From Saprospirales bacterium (GTDB taxonomy: Bacteria; Bacteroidota; Bacteroidia; Chitinophagales; Saprospiraceae): a DNA stretch of 64,000 nucleotides. The notes beneath the pieces were generated by a model that was given only the letters and a program-made list of their open reading frames with translations, was not told the DNA's origin and ran no database searches. Both the position numbers and the translations under genes were made by a program. Of this stretch, positions 17,147 through 25,548 are shown one piece after another (position 1 is the stretch's first letter; each line of letters starts with the position of its first letter). Location of the stretch: the NCBI GenBank assembly GCA_016719895.1, contig JADJYG010000028.1, positions 124,001 to 188,000 of the forward strand. Reading direction: 5' to 3'.

Positions 17147-20100
17147 TTATTCAAAATAATAATAGTCTTCCCTGCCATCCCGGTTTTGATACCGTTTGCG
17201 GTTGGCAAAACGGATTTCACCGATCTTTTCCCGGATAAATGCCGACTTTTCTTTTTCATCCAGATCGGGCATCACCCTGATTTCCGGCCGCATGCGGTAT
17301 GTATGAAAGGAGCTGACCGCGCCGGCGTCGCCCTTTTGCGTTTGCCCTCCGGCCATTTCCAGACCGTCCGGTACGGTTACGAAAGCCAGTTGCCAGTCTT
17401 TTTCTTTTTTCCTTTTCAGATCAAAAAAATAAATGGTAGCCGGGTTGTTCCAACGCAGGGTGCGATGGCGGCTGATAAACCGGATAGAATCGGTGTCCTC
17501 CCGCGAATTCGCCTCGCTCCGGCTGGCCAATTCTTCGGTCAGCATGGAACGTATCAACGCAACGGTATCGGCAAACCAGGCTTTATAGGGCGCCAATTGA
17601 CCGGTTTCTGCAAGGCATTGGTGCAGCATGTAGCGGGTCCGGTCGGATGCCGCAAGTGCATGAAGCGCCTCCTTTTGCACCGGAAGGCCCTCGCGCAGCA
17701 TCAGGCACTGCGCCATTGCCCGAATATCCGCATCCGTTGTGCGGGCGGCCAGGCCGAACAATGATTGTACCGCCTTATCGCGGCGGAGAAAAGGGGCTAA
17801 CAGGCGCAGGTTTTGCCGCAAGTCGACCATTTTTTCGTAAGGCGCAGGATAATCCTCATACCTCGAACCATCGCGGTACTGCGCGTCGGGCCTTGCTTCG
17901 GCCAGGAGTTGCTGCCGCCCCAACTGGCGGAACGATTCCCGGATCAGGAATGGTTTCAACCGCGCATACTGTTTAGGCTTTATCAGATGCTGCCGAACCG
18001 CGGCATCCAAAAGCCGGATGACGGGTTTGCGGAATTCTTCCTGCCCGGATAAGGCCAGCAGCTCTGGCAGCAAAGGCGCCGATAAGTTGAGCGAATCCTG
18101 CAGTGCATCGAAAATGGCTGAGATGGCGCTGCCCGAAACATACTTGTCATCCTGCTTCAACAACAGCAGCAGTGCCTGATGAGCCGGCCGGGTTTGCATT
18201 TCGGCCAATACGGGCAGCAGGATTTGCTGGTAGCGGAGCGAATCGGCATGGCGCAGACCAAAATTCAGCACAAACCACAGCGCCTCCGGAGTATTAAACT
18301 GCCCCAAGTGCCCCAGCAATGTTTCCCGGTTTTCGAAACGCAGGCGCCCGAACTGTGGGTGTTCGATAGCTGCCCGGATTGCCGGAAAATCGCCTGCTTC
18401 GAAGGACTGCCGCCAAACCGCCTCCAGGCGGCTGAGCGCTTTGTGCCGGATCAGGCTGTCGGGGGCGTAAATCTCCTGCAGAAAATCCAGGTTCCGGCGG
18501 CCGAACGGCAGCACGCCGGCAGTAGTATCGGTGGGCGTAAAAGCATTGAAAACGGTATCAGTGAACGCGCCCGGCAGGCCCTCCAGGTGCGTAGTTGCCG
18601 ATAAAACATACATGCGCCCCGGAGTCAGAAATACCTTGGTCCGGATGCCCCGGGTACTGTTGGTGTCTTCCAGCAGAAAATCGCCGGTAAGCAAGCGGTC
18701 GCTGGCCTGGTTCCAGTGCTGGCTGCGGACGGCCATGCCGTTGCGTTTCGTCAGCCGCCGGAGCGTGAAGATTTTAAAAGAATCCAGGACCGGGGTGGGC
18801 GAGCCAGTGGAGAGGAGTTCCATGGCCTGAATGGATATTTTTTCTCCCTGAACCGGCAATTCCAGCACGCGCATTTGGCGAAGCAGGCCGGTTTCGGGGT
18901 ATGCCTTGCGCCGGTTGTTTTTTTGGAAACCTTCGCGGATGATGCGTTGCAGTTTTTCCAGAAACGGTTGTTGCGGCAGGATCGCCGCCAGGGGCGCCGG
19001 AGATTCAAACAACATGCTGGAGTCCCGGAGTAATTGCCAGCCCTGCGGATATCGAACCGGCGTTATGGAAAAAGAATTCAGAAAATCCACCGGGGGGGCC
19101 GGGTTGTATTTCCGGCAGCCCAGCAGGTAGTAATGCGGGCCGTTGATCACCAGTCGCAGGAAGTACCAGGCGCTGTCACGGTCCGAGCGGAACGTAATAT
19201 CCTGGGTTGGGTAAGGATTGGGGCTTACCAGGTTCTGTTGGGCAGGCCTTTTAGTGAACTGGGCGGCCAGGCGTTCTCCGATAATGTTCAGCTCGAAGGT
19301 GTCTTCTTCGATAAAATCCCAGTCGTGATAATCTGTCCGGAATACCATGTAAAAAGCGCTGTCGGCGGGGTCTTGTGCCGCCACCAGAAAATGGTCGGCT
19401 TCCCGGTCGGCCGAAGTGTTGAGCAGGAGCGGGGCGGGCAAATCGACCCTGAAGCCGCCGTGCTCAGGCTCAAAAGCCGTTTTGTGCGCATTGCCGGGGC
19501 CGTGGAGTTGAATGCTGTTGATAAAGCGGGCGCCTTCCTCGCCGGCGGCATAATCCCCGTTGGCGCCGGTGGCAAACAGCAGCGCTTCCATCGGGGTGAT
19601 GATGATTTTATACCGGAGCAGGTCGCCCCTGCGGGTCCGGGTAGTAATTTCATGGCCGGGGAATGGCGTCTGAAAGCGTTTCCGGTCGATTATTTTTCCG
19701 GGTATTTTTTCATAAAGGAGGCTGTCGATCCGGTCGGCGATATATTGCGCCGGTTGGCCGTTCCACAGGCCGAAGGTGAGCAGGCGGTACACGGCATAGT
19801 AGGCGCCGTTGCTCATATCTGTGCACAGCAGTTCTTCCAGGCCGGCGCCATCCATTGTCTGGAAAAATTTTCCGGGGGCTTCAACGGACCAGGAAGCGTC
19901 GGGCGACCATTGCCGGGAGAGTTGTACCGGGTATCGCAGGGCTTCGATGGCTTCCTTTTCCTGTTTACTGAATGCGCTGCTGAACTGTACAGGGCGCAGG
20001 GTATAGCCTTTTTCGCGAAGCAGGCGGATCAGCCCGTACTCGCCGGGGAGGTGAGCGGCGCCGACCGCTGCGAACAGTCCTGTTCCGCTCTGCAGGATAG

Positions 20101-20872
20101 AATCGATGCGCTGCTCCATGACGTGATTGCGCTCGTCGAGCATCCAGCGTTGAAAATTTTTTCCCGGCCGCATCATTTTATTGAGCGAGTCCAGGAGCGA
20201 AAGGTCCTGATCGCGGTAGGCATCTTCCAGGGAAGTTCGGGTGGCCGGACTGGGGTAATAATGCCGGTCGGCGTCTTCCGGTTCGTCGTCGGGTATCTGT
20301 GCCCGCACCAGCGCTTCGTAGCTGCCTTCCAGGGTCTCCAGTCCAATGACGGTTTTGCCCAGTTTCCGGCCCGCCTGAAAAATAAACAAATCGAGGTAAG
20401 TGTCTTCTTCGTAATCCTGGCGGTATTGATTGGAGCGGTATAAGAATTCATTGGTCATGCGCGGTTTAGCCGACAACATGGCGCCCAACAGTTGATTGTC
20501 GGGAGATTTAAACTCGAATTGCGCATCGTATAAATTGGGTTGGTTGGCGGCTTCGGTGCCGCCATAACCGCTATAATTCGGATTGAAGAGCTCGCTTTCC
20601 CGGCCATGGAGCATTTCGGTGAATTCCTGCCAGCGGTCGTGATCGGTTTCCAGGGCCAGCACGTCAGCCCGGCGCAAGGCCACAAAAAACGAGTCGCTGA
20701 GATTAAAGGCCAGTTTTTCGGGCACGTGCATGGTGCCGTAGAGGTATCCGGTTTTGGCAATTCCATTGCCTGAAATTTCCCAGAGCAGTCCTTTCAGTTT
20801 TTCCGGGGCTTGCTGGGCGGAGAGTACATGTGCGAGCAGGGCGGTCAGCAGGGGCAAACAGGTGCGAAGCAT
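17147..20872 (-). CDS. Very large TraB/GumN-family protein, exported
   Basis: A 1241-residue protein with a signal peptide (MLRTCLPLLTALLAHVLSAQQ). The first 290 residues form a TraB/GumN domain: GLLWEISGNG, TGYLYGTMHVPEK, ALETD, and at its end LFAAVGAAHLPGEYGLIRLLREKGY. The conserved Gly-Thr-Met-His and Ala-Ala-His motifs and acidic residues suggest a metal-dependent fold; family members are proposed proteases or erythromycin-esterase relatives. The remaining 950 residues match nothing I know. They hold beta-rich segments in the middle and a helical, Leu-rich repeat-like region near the end that resembles HEAT-type solenoids. Usual GumN proteins are about 300 residues. It converges with PBP1A. 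Confidence 0.85.
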   Translation of the reverse strand: MLRTCLPLLTALLAHVLSAQQAPEKLKGLLWEISGNGIAKTGYLYGTMHVPEKLAFNLSDSFFVALRRADVLALETDHDRWQEFTEMLHGRESELFNPNYSGYGGTEAANQPNLYDAQFEFKSPDNQLLGAMLSAKPRMTNEFLYRSNQYRQDYEEDTYLDLFIFQAGRKLGKTVIGLETLEGSYEALVRAQIPDDEPEDADRHYYPSPATRTSLEDAYRDQDLSLLDSLNKMMRPGKNFQRWMLDERNHVMEQRIDSILQSGTGLFAAVGAAHLPGEYGLIRLLREKGYTLRPVQFSSAFSKQEKEAIEALRYPVQLSRQWSPDASWSVEAPGKFFQTMDGAGLEELLCTDMSNGAYYAVYRLLTFGLWNGQPAQYIADRIDSLLYEKIPGKIIDRKRFQTPFPGHEITTRTRRGDLLRYKIIITPMEALLFATGANGDYAAGEEGARFINSIQLHGPGNAHKTAFEPEHGGFRVDLPAPLLLNTSADREADHFLVAAQDPADSAFYMVFRTDYHDWDFIEEDTFELNIIGERLAAQFTKRPAQQNLVSPNPYPTQDITFRSDRDSAWYFLRLVINGPHYYLLGCRKYNPAPPVDFLNSFSITPVRYPQGWQLLRDSSMLFESPAPLAAILPQQPFLEKLQRIIREGFQKNNRRKAYPETGLLRQMRVLELPVQGEKISIQAMELLSTGSPTPVLDSFKIFTLRRLTKRNGMAVRSQHWNQASDRLLTGDFLLEDTNSTRGIRTKVFLTPGRMYVLSATTHLEGLPGAFTDTVFNAFTPTDTTAGVLPFGRRNLDFLQEIYAPDSLIRHKALSRLEAVWRQSFEAGDFPAIRAAIEHPQFGRLRFENRETLLGHLGQFNTPEALWFVLNFGLRHADSLRYQQILLPVLAEMQTRPAHQALLLLLKQDDKYVSGSAISAIFDALQDSLNLSAPLLPELLALSGQEEFRKPVIRLLDAAVRQHLIKPKQYARLKPFLIRESFRQLGRQQLLAEARPDAQYRDGSRYEDYPAPYEKMVDLRQNLRLLAPFLRRDKAVQSLFGLAARTTDADIRAMAQCLMLREGLPVQKEALHALAASDRTRYMLHQCLAETGQLAPYKAWFADTVALIRSMLTEELASRSEANSREDTDSIRFISRHRTLRWNNPATIYFFDLKRKKEKDWQLAFVTVPDGLEMAGGQTQKGDAGAVSSFHTYRMRPEIRVMPDLDEKEKSAFIREKIGEIRFANRKRYQNRDGREDYYYFE

Positions 20873-20949
20873 AGGAAGGAACGTTAAATTTAAGTGAAAA
20901 CGTTCCGGCAGGCGATATAAGGTACAAGCGGGGCAAAAAAGTTGCTCCT

Positions 20950-21606
20950 TTAAACGCCGGCCGCAGTATCCAGCAGTTCCAGAAACTCATTCATGATCAT
21001 GGCGGTAGCACCCCATACCATGTGCCCGTCTACCTCGAAGTACGGTACATTTTTTAAGGTAATGCCCGCGTTGACCCGGAGGTCTGTCATTTTGCGGTTG
21101 CCGGTTTTGTGAAACTCCGATAATGGTGGGGTGAAGATACGTTCGACTTCGCCGGGTTGCGGCCGGAAGTCTGTTGCGCCCTGCAGCACGCCGACGAACG
21201 GGTGCACCAGGAAATTGCTGACCGGGATGTAGAGTTCGGTCAGTTGCCCCAGAATTTCAATGGAATGCACGGGGACGCCCACTTCTTCCTCCGCTTCCCG
21301 GAGCGCTACATTGGCCAGGCTGCCGTCGCTTGCCTCCCAACGCCCGCCTGGAAAACTGACCTGTCCGCTGTGCCGGTCGCGGGGGTTGGCGGTGCGTTGG
21401 ATCAGCACCGTGTGCCAGGTATCGCCGCGGCGATGCAATAAATTGAGGACGCATGCCACCTTGGCTTCCGCCGGGGGCGCCGGGTTGGCCCCTAATTCTT
21501 CCAATCGCCGCAAGCTGGCCATTTTGTATTGCGCAGTCCGCCCCGGCAAAGGCCCCGACAATCGGGACCGCAGTGAGTCAACGAAAACATCCATGCGCTG
21601 TGTCAT
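20950..21606 (-). CDS. Nudix hydrolase, CoA pyrophosphatase type
   Basis: A 218-residue Nudix protein. HSGQVSFPGGRWEASD is the signature of the CoA/acyl-CoA pyrophosphatase subgroup and is followed directly by the Nudix box ending REAEEEVGV. The expected reaction is hydrolysis of CoA or acyl-CoA to 3',5'-ADP and (acyl-)phosphopantetheine in the cytoplasm. Length and motif order fit NudL/YeaB-like enzymes. The gene is 77 bases upstream of the TraB/GumN gene on the same strand, which may be co-transcribed, though no functional link is evident. The AT-rich island with the tRNA-like RNA lies just before its start. Confidence 0.9.
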   Translation of the reverse strand: MTQRMDVFVDSLRSRLSGPLPGRTAQYKMASLRRLEELGANPAPPAEAKVACVLNLLHRRGDTWHTVLIQRTANPRDRHSGQVSFPGGRWEASDGSLANVALREAEEEVGVPVHSIEILGQLTELYIPVSNFLVHPFVGVLQGATDFRPQPGEVERIFTPPLSEFHKTGNRKMTDLRVNAGITLKNVPYFEVDGHMVWGATAMIMNEFLELLDTAAGV

Positions 21607-21765
21607 ATACCCTGAAAGCTTAAAGGTCGCATTTTGTTCATGGGTTCAAGCGAATTATCATTTTAAAAATTATCCGCCCAAATCAATTTATTGTTTTTTG
21701 ATAATAGCAATAAAATAATAAATAAATTGACGATAGTTTAAATTTTATAAAAAATAATTACTTTA

Positions 21766-21797
21766 TTTGTATTAAAAAATGTATTTTATTATCTTTG
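21766..21797 (+). promoter_or_regulatory. Bacteroidota-type promoter of the tRNA-like RNA
   Basis: TTTG at 21766-21769, a 20-base spacer, then TATCTTTG at 21790-21797: an exact match to the housekeeping Bacteroidota promoter. Transcription should start near 21803, where a small palindrome (CGATTTTTAAAATCG) begins, about 45 bases before the tRNA-like fold. Confidence 0.8.
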
Positions 21798-21848
21798 CAT
21801 CATCGATTTTTAAAATCGAAATTGTTCCTTTAGAAAAGTACGCCATAC

Positions 21849-21968
21849 TGTGCGGTGATGAAATCAGGCAGCCATGCCCTCCTGTCTCGAGGGTGAGGGT
21901 TCCGGGATAAATTCCAATCCTGTGTTGGAACTAACCGCCTCGTGGAGGTTCGAGCCCTCCCTGCACAG
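21849..21968 (+). tRNA. tRNA-like RNA with class II body, GTC in the anticodon loop and a 50-base variable arm
   Basis: A cloverleaf can be drawn by hand. Acceptor stem TGTGCGG (21849-21855) with CTGCACA (21961-21967), one G-T pair. T8. A 3-bp D stem ATG/CAT with a Leu/Ser-like loop containing GG (21867-21868). Anticodon stem CCCTC/GAGGG around loop CTGTCTC with T33 and GTC at 21884-21886. T arm GGAGG-TTCGAGC-CCTCC. Discriminator G, and CCA not encoded. Two points are odd: base 37 is T rather than a purine, and the variable region (21894-21943) is about 50 bases with its own hairpin TTCCAA/TTGGAA (21912-21917, 21925-21930) on a GAGG/CCTC base. The GTC triplet would read Asp codons, but Asp tRNAs have short variable arms; G73 and a long arm are serine-like. 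It may be a divergent tRNA, a tRNA-derived regulator or a decayed gene. Confidence 0.6.
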
Positions 21969-22011
21969 CTCAAAGGTGGAAGGTGCAAAATAGAAGGTGC
22001 GCCAGCGGGGA

Positions 22012-22070
22012 GGGTGCGCTTGTTGGACCAGGAGGCTTTATCTTGAGGTCGCGCAAGCGCACCCTTTTTT
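22012..22070 (+). terminator. Intrinsic terminator of the tRNA-like RNA
   Basis: GGGTGCGCTTG (22012-22022) pairs perfectly with CAAGCGCACCC (22054-22064), 11 bp with a 31-base loop, followed by six T. It closes a transcription unit of about 260 bases. Confidence 0.8.
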
Positions 22071-22121
22071 GTTTTCCGCGCCCGTGGCACGTAGGTTTTA
22101 CCTAGAATTAATCCAATTATA

Positions 22122-22153
22122 TTTGGTTGGGTTTTGCAGCAATGGTACTTTTG
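22122..22153 (+). promoter_or_regulatory. Bacteroidota-type promoter of the 22185-32438 gene run
   Basis: TTTG at 22122-22125, a 20-base spacer, TACTTTTG at 22146-22153: exact on both elements. The start near 22160 would leave a leader of about 25 bases before the ATG at 22185. Confidence 0.8.
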
Positions 22154-22184
22154 TAAACCCTTTATATATTTCACATAATTACCC

Positions 22185-23429
22185 ATGCCGCCTTCCCAAT
22201 CTCCAATTGTTACCACTGCGCTGCTTTTGTTCCTTTGTACCGCGGCTTACCTGCCGGTATCTGCCCGGAATGCAGCCTTTTTTCTGTATTATCGGCCAAA
22301 CGATACCATTTTCTTCAGCTATGTGGTACCGCTTTGCAGCGGCGATGCTTTCCAGGGCATTCCTATTTTCCGGGATACTGTTCTGAGCAGTTTCCACACG
22401 GGTACTGCCGGTACGGATACGGTACTGACCTGGTTGGTGGACTCAACGCCGTTGCCCGACTTTGACATTGCCGGCGACACCTTGCTCTGCGCCGGCCAAA
22501 CCGGCCGGATTGAGGTGGCAGGGAATTATGCTGCATATAATTGGTCGACCGGCGCTTCTTCCAAATCGATCGATATCAATACCGGTGGCTGGTATACGGT
22601 GCGCGCCACGAGTTCGTTGGGTTGTACCGGGGTGGATAGTGTGCAGGTAAAAATCATCCAGATGCAACTGGAACTGGAAACCGGGGATCCGACCTGCTAC
22701 GGCCTTACGGATGGTTTTGCGGAGGTGCTTTCCGCGGGCTCCCAGAGCCCGGCTCCGCATGTCTATCAATTGAATACTTCCGGTATTCAAACCTCGTCAT
22801 TGTTTGAAAACCTGGGCGCCGGCCAGTTTCAGATGAAGGCAATTGACGCCGCTGGCTGCTCCGACAGCTTGTTTTTCCAACTTTCGGACCCAGCTCCGTT
22901 TGCCATCGACATTGGGCCCGACCGGTTGCTTTCTTTGGGCGATGTAGCCCAATTGACGGTGTCCGGAACAACGCCGATTGTCCGGTACCAATGGCGCCCG
23001 ACCGCTCTGTTGGACTGCGATACTTGTGCCATGCCCCTGGTGCTTCGGCCGGTCACTACGGCCGTGTTCCTGGAGGCGGAAGACGCCAATGGCTGTACAG
23101 CCACCGATACGCTGCAATTGTTTTTCGATAATGCCATTGCGCTGTACGTGCCGAATGCCTTTTCGCCCAACGGCGACGGCCGGCATGACCAACTTGCCGT
23201 TTCGGCCGGATCTAGTGTCATACAATTGGAATATTTCCGGATATTCGACCGCTGGGGTAGCCTGGTCTTCGAACGCCGGTCCGTACCCGGCGCACCCGTG
23301 ATAATCCTGTGGGACGGAACTTCCGGTGGAAAAACCGTGCCTTCGGGCGCTTATATCTGGGTTGCCTCTGTACGGCTGGAAGACCAACAAAGCGCGGTGC
23401 GCAAGGGCACTATCAGCTTGATTTTTTAA
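22185..23429 (+). CDS. Type IX secretion protein with gliding-associated (type B) C-terminal domain
   Basis: A 414-residue secreted protein. ATG 22185 leads into a hydrophobic signal segment (TTALLLFLCTAAYLPVSA). The middle has SprB-like and Ig-like repeats (WSTGASSKSIDINTGGWYTV, a Cys-Gly rich GDPTCYG stretch, YQWRPTALLDC). The end is a CHU_C/type B sorting domain: VPNAFSPNGDGRHD, FRIFDRWGSLVFE, ILWDGTSGGKTVPSGAYIW. Such proteins leave by the type IX system and stay on the surface, often with a partner membrane protein. It is the first gene of a co-directional run behind a strong promoter, with 13 bases to the next gene. The surface role is well supported; the ligand is unknown. Confidence 0.9.
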   Translation: MPPSQSPIVTTALLLFLCTAAYLPVSARNAAFFLYYRPNDTIFFSYVVPLCSGDAFQGIPIFRDTVLSSFHTGTAGTDTVLTWLVDSTPLPDFDIAGDTLLCAGQTGRIEVAGNYAAYNWSTGASSKSIDINTGGWYTVRATSSLGCTGVDSVQVKIIQMQLELETGDPTCYGLTDGFAEVLSAGSQSPAPHVYQLNTSGIQTSSLFENLGAGQFQMKAIDAAGCSDSLFFQLSDPAPFAIDIGPDRLLSLGDVAQLTVSGTTPIVRYQWRPTALLDCDTCAMPLVLRPVTTAVFLEAEDANGCTATDTLQLFFDNAIALYVPNAFSPNGDGRHDQLAVSAGSSVIQLEYFRIFDRWGSLVFERRSVPGAPVIILWDGTSGGKTVPSGAYIWVASVRLEDQQSAVRKGTISLIF

Positions 23430-23442
23430 CCACCTTCCTCTT

Positions 23443-23922
23443 ATGAAAAAATGGATTAGCCTCTTCATCGCAGTGCTGTTCGCCCTGGCGTCCCGGGCGC
23501 AGCCGGCCGAGGATGTAGTGGCTACCGCCTGTGGCGGTGGCCAAACCGCCGCTGGCGTTCGTTATGATTGGCTCCTCGGCGAGCTAATGGCTGAACTGTA
23601 TGCCGATGGCATATCGCTCGATCAAGGTTTCGGGCCGGCTCCCTGCTTTACCGTAGGTACCTACCAGGGAGATGTTCACCCCGAAATTGCCGTGGCTGCT
23701 TATCCCAACCCGACGACAAATTTCCTGCAAATCGAAGCCTATCCCATCCGGCATTTCAGCGCCAAGATATTCGACCTGCAGGGGCAACTCCTGCTCCAGC
23801 AGGAAAGCGAAAATAGCCATACTGCCTTGCAAATGGGCCTTTTCCCTCCGGGAGCCTACCTGTTGGCTGTATGGAGCGACAACCGCCTGATCAAAACATT
23901 TATTATCCAAAAATTCCAATGA
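23443..23922 (+). CDS. Small type IX secretion protein (type A sorting domain)
   Basis: A 159-residue secreted protein: signal peptide MKKWISLFIAVLFALASRAQ, a 65-residue middle of the kind found in short Saprospiria surface proteins (AGVRYDWLLGELMAE), and a type A sorting domain (AYPNPTTNFLQI, IFDLQGQLL, LFPPGAYLLAVW, ending FIIQKFQ). Almost half of it is the sorting domain. Its TGA overlaps the ATG of the next gene (ATGA at 23919-23922), a strong sign of translational coupling. It may be an accessory to the large repeat protein that follows. Confidence 0.88.
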   Translation: MKKWISLFIAVLFALASRAQPAEDVVATACGGGQTAAGVRYDWLLGELMAELYADGISLDQGFGPAPCFTVGTYQGDVHPEIAVAAYPNPTTNFLQIEAYPIRHFSAKIFDLQGQLLLQQESENSHTALQMGLFPPGAYLLAVWSDNRLIKTFIIQKFQ

Positions 23923-25118
23923 GCATTCCAATGAAAAAGAATCTCTACCCGCTATTTTTCCTGCTTTGCGCCTCCTTTTACCTGAGCGCCCAATCGCCCC
24001 AGGCGTTTAAATACCAGGCCGTTGCCCGAGATATCAATGGTCAGGTGTATGCCAACCAGCCCGTCTCGCTGCAATTTCTTTTTCACGCCGACGATGAAAA
24101 TGGTCCGGTAGCGTATGCGGAAGCCCTGCAAACACAAACCGGTGATTTCGGAAAATTTGCGCACGACCTGGGTACCGGCGGGCCGGTTTCCGGCTTGCCG
24201 CACAATTTCACCAACCTGGATTGGGCCAACCACCAATATTTTCTCCGGGTCAAACTGATCGTCGGCGGTACCGAGGAGGTTATCGGTGTCAGCCAATTAC
24301 TTTCCGTTCCGTATGCTTTGTATGCCCTGCAGGCTGGCCAGTCTGCAGGCGATGGCGATCCCGACCCAACGAACGAGATTCAACAGATTTCCATCAATGG
24401 AAATAAAATTACGCTTCTGCCCAATGGCGGCGCCATCGACCTGCCTCCAGCCCCGGTGTACACCGGCGGAACCGGCATTCAGGTGAACGGTACAATCATC
24501 AACAACACCGGCGACATCGACCCTGCCAACGATATCACAACCGCCAGCACAGCCGGGGGCGACCTGAGCGGCACGTTCAATAACCTGCAGCTGAATGCCA
24601 GCGCGGTGGGGACGGGCGAACTGGCCGACGGCGCGGTGAGCGGCGCAAAAATTGCCCAGCAAGGCGCGGCAGGCGGCCAGGTGCTGAAATGGAACGGCAC
24701 GGCCTGGGCGCCGGCCAACGACAACGGCGATACCTACACGGCTGGCAACGGCATCGCCATCGTCGGCAACGTGGTGAGTAATACCGGCGACATCGACCCT
24801 GCCAACGATATCACAACTGCCAGCACAGCCGGGGGCGACCTGAGCGGCACGTTCAACAACCTGCAGTTGAATGCCAGCGCGGTGGGGACGGGCGAACTGG
24901 CCGACGGCGCGGTGAGCGGCGCAAAAATTGCCCAGCAAGGCGCGGCAGGCGGCCAGGTGCTGAAATGGAACGGCACGGCCTGGGCGCCGGCCAACGACAA
25001 CGGCGATACCTACACGGCCGGCAACGGCATCGCCATCGTCGGCAACGTGGTGAGTAATACCGGCGACATCGACCCTGCCAACGATATCACAACCGCCAGC
25101 ACAGCCGGGGCGACCTGA
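23919..25118 (+). CDS. Repeat-rich surface protein, N-terminal part (frameshifted)
   Basis: The start at 23919 overlaps the previous stop (ATGA); ATG 23931 (MKKNLYPLFFLLCASFYLS) is an alternative that starts directly at the signal peptide. The N-terminal domain (QAFKYQAVARDINGQVYANQ, then HDLGTGGPVSG and SVPYALYAL) is a common secreted module in Bacteroidota. From 24465 the protein enters 92-residue tandem repeats (GDIDPANDITTASTAGGDLSG and on). The frame ends at 25118 because copy three has four G instead of five in the Thr-Ala-Gly-Gly stretch (GCCGGGGCGACC near 25105-25112). Coding sense continues in the next entry. The intact protein would be about 1070 residues. Confidence 0.82.
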   Translation: MSIPMKKNLYPLFFLLCASFYLSAQSPQAFKYQAVARDINGQVYANQPVSLQFLFHADDENGPVAYAEALQTQTGDFGKFAHDLGTGGPVSGLPHNFTNLDWANHQYFLRVKLIVGGTEEVIGVSQLLSVPYALYALQAGQSAGDGDPDPTNEIQQISINGNKITLLPNGGAIDLPPAPVYTGGTGIQVNGTIINNTGDIDPANDITTASTAGGDLSGTFNNLQLNASAVGTGELADGAVSGAKIAQQGAAGGQVLKWNGTAWAPANDNGDTYTAGNGIAIVGNVVSNTGDIDPANDITTASTAGGDLSGTFNNLQLNASAVGTGELADGAVSGAKIAQQGAAGGQVLKWNGTAWAPANDNGDTYTAGNGIAIVGNVVSNTGDIDPANDITTASTAGAT

Positions 25119-25548
25119 GCGGCACGTTCAACAACCTGCAGCTGAATGCCAGCGCGGTGGGGACGGGCGAACTGGCCGACGGCGCGGTGAGCGGCGCAAA
25201 AATCGCCCAGCAAGGCGCGGCAGGCGGCCAGGTGCTGAAATGGAACGGCACGGCCTGGGCGCCGGCCAACGACAACGGCGATACCTACACGGCCGGCAAC
25301 GGCATCGCCATCGCCGGCAACGTGGTGAGTAATACCGGCGACATCGATCCTGCCAACGATATCACAACCGCCAGCACAGCCGGGGGCGACCTGAGCGGCA
25401 CGTTCAACAACCTGCAGCTGAATGCCAGCGCGGTGGGGACGGGCGAACTGGCCGACGGCGCGGTGAGCGGCGCAAAAATTGCCCAGCAAGGCGCGGCAGG
25501 CGGCCAGGTGCTGAAATGGAACGGCACGGCCTGGGCGCCACAGGACGA
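24465..25548 (+). repeat. 276-base tandem repeat, about 3.9 copies
   Basis: Near-identical units begin at 24465, 24741, 25017 and 25292. Spacing is 276, 276 and 275 bases; the odd 275 marks the missing G that shifts the frame. Each codes for 92 residues with the core NTGDIDPANDITTASTAG and AQQGAAGGQVLKWNGTAWAP. The identity suggests recent duplication or ongoing homogenisation. Confidence 0.95.

Larger units (their letters stand above)
21607..22184. other. AT-rich intergenic island carrying a small-RNA unit
   Basis: Bases 21650-21830 are strikingly AT-rich in an otherwise GC-rich window. The stretch holds no protein gene. It contains a full promoter (21766-21797), a tRNA-like RNA (21849-21968), an intrinsic terminator (22012-22070) and the promoter of the next gene (22122-22153), each listed separately. 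Confidence 0.7.

Noticed and set aside
21882..21898. Alternative tRNA register giving GAG (Leu) as anticodon
   Set aside because: The flanking bases then fail to form a 5-bp anticodon stem; the GTC register pairs perfectly.
24465..25548. CRISPR-like array
   Set aside because: The periodic units are 276 bases of coding sequence with no short repeat/variable spacer alternation, and no cas gene is near.
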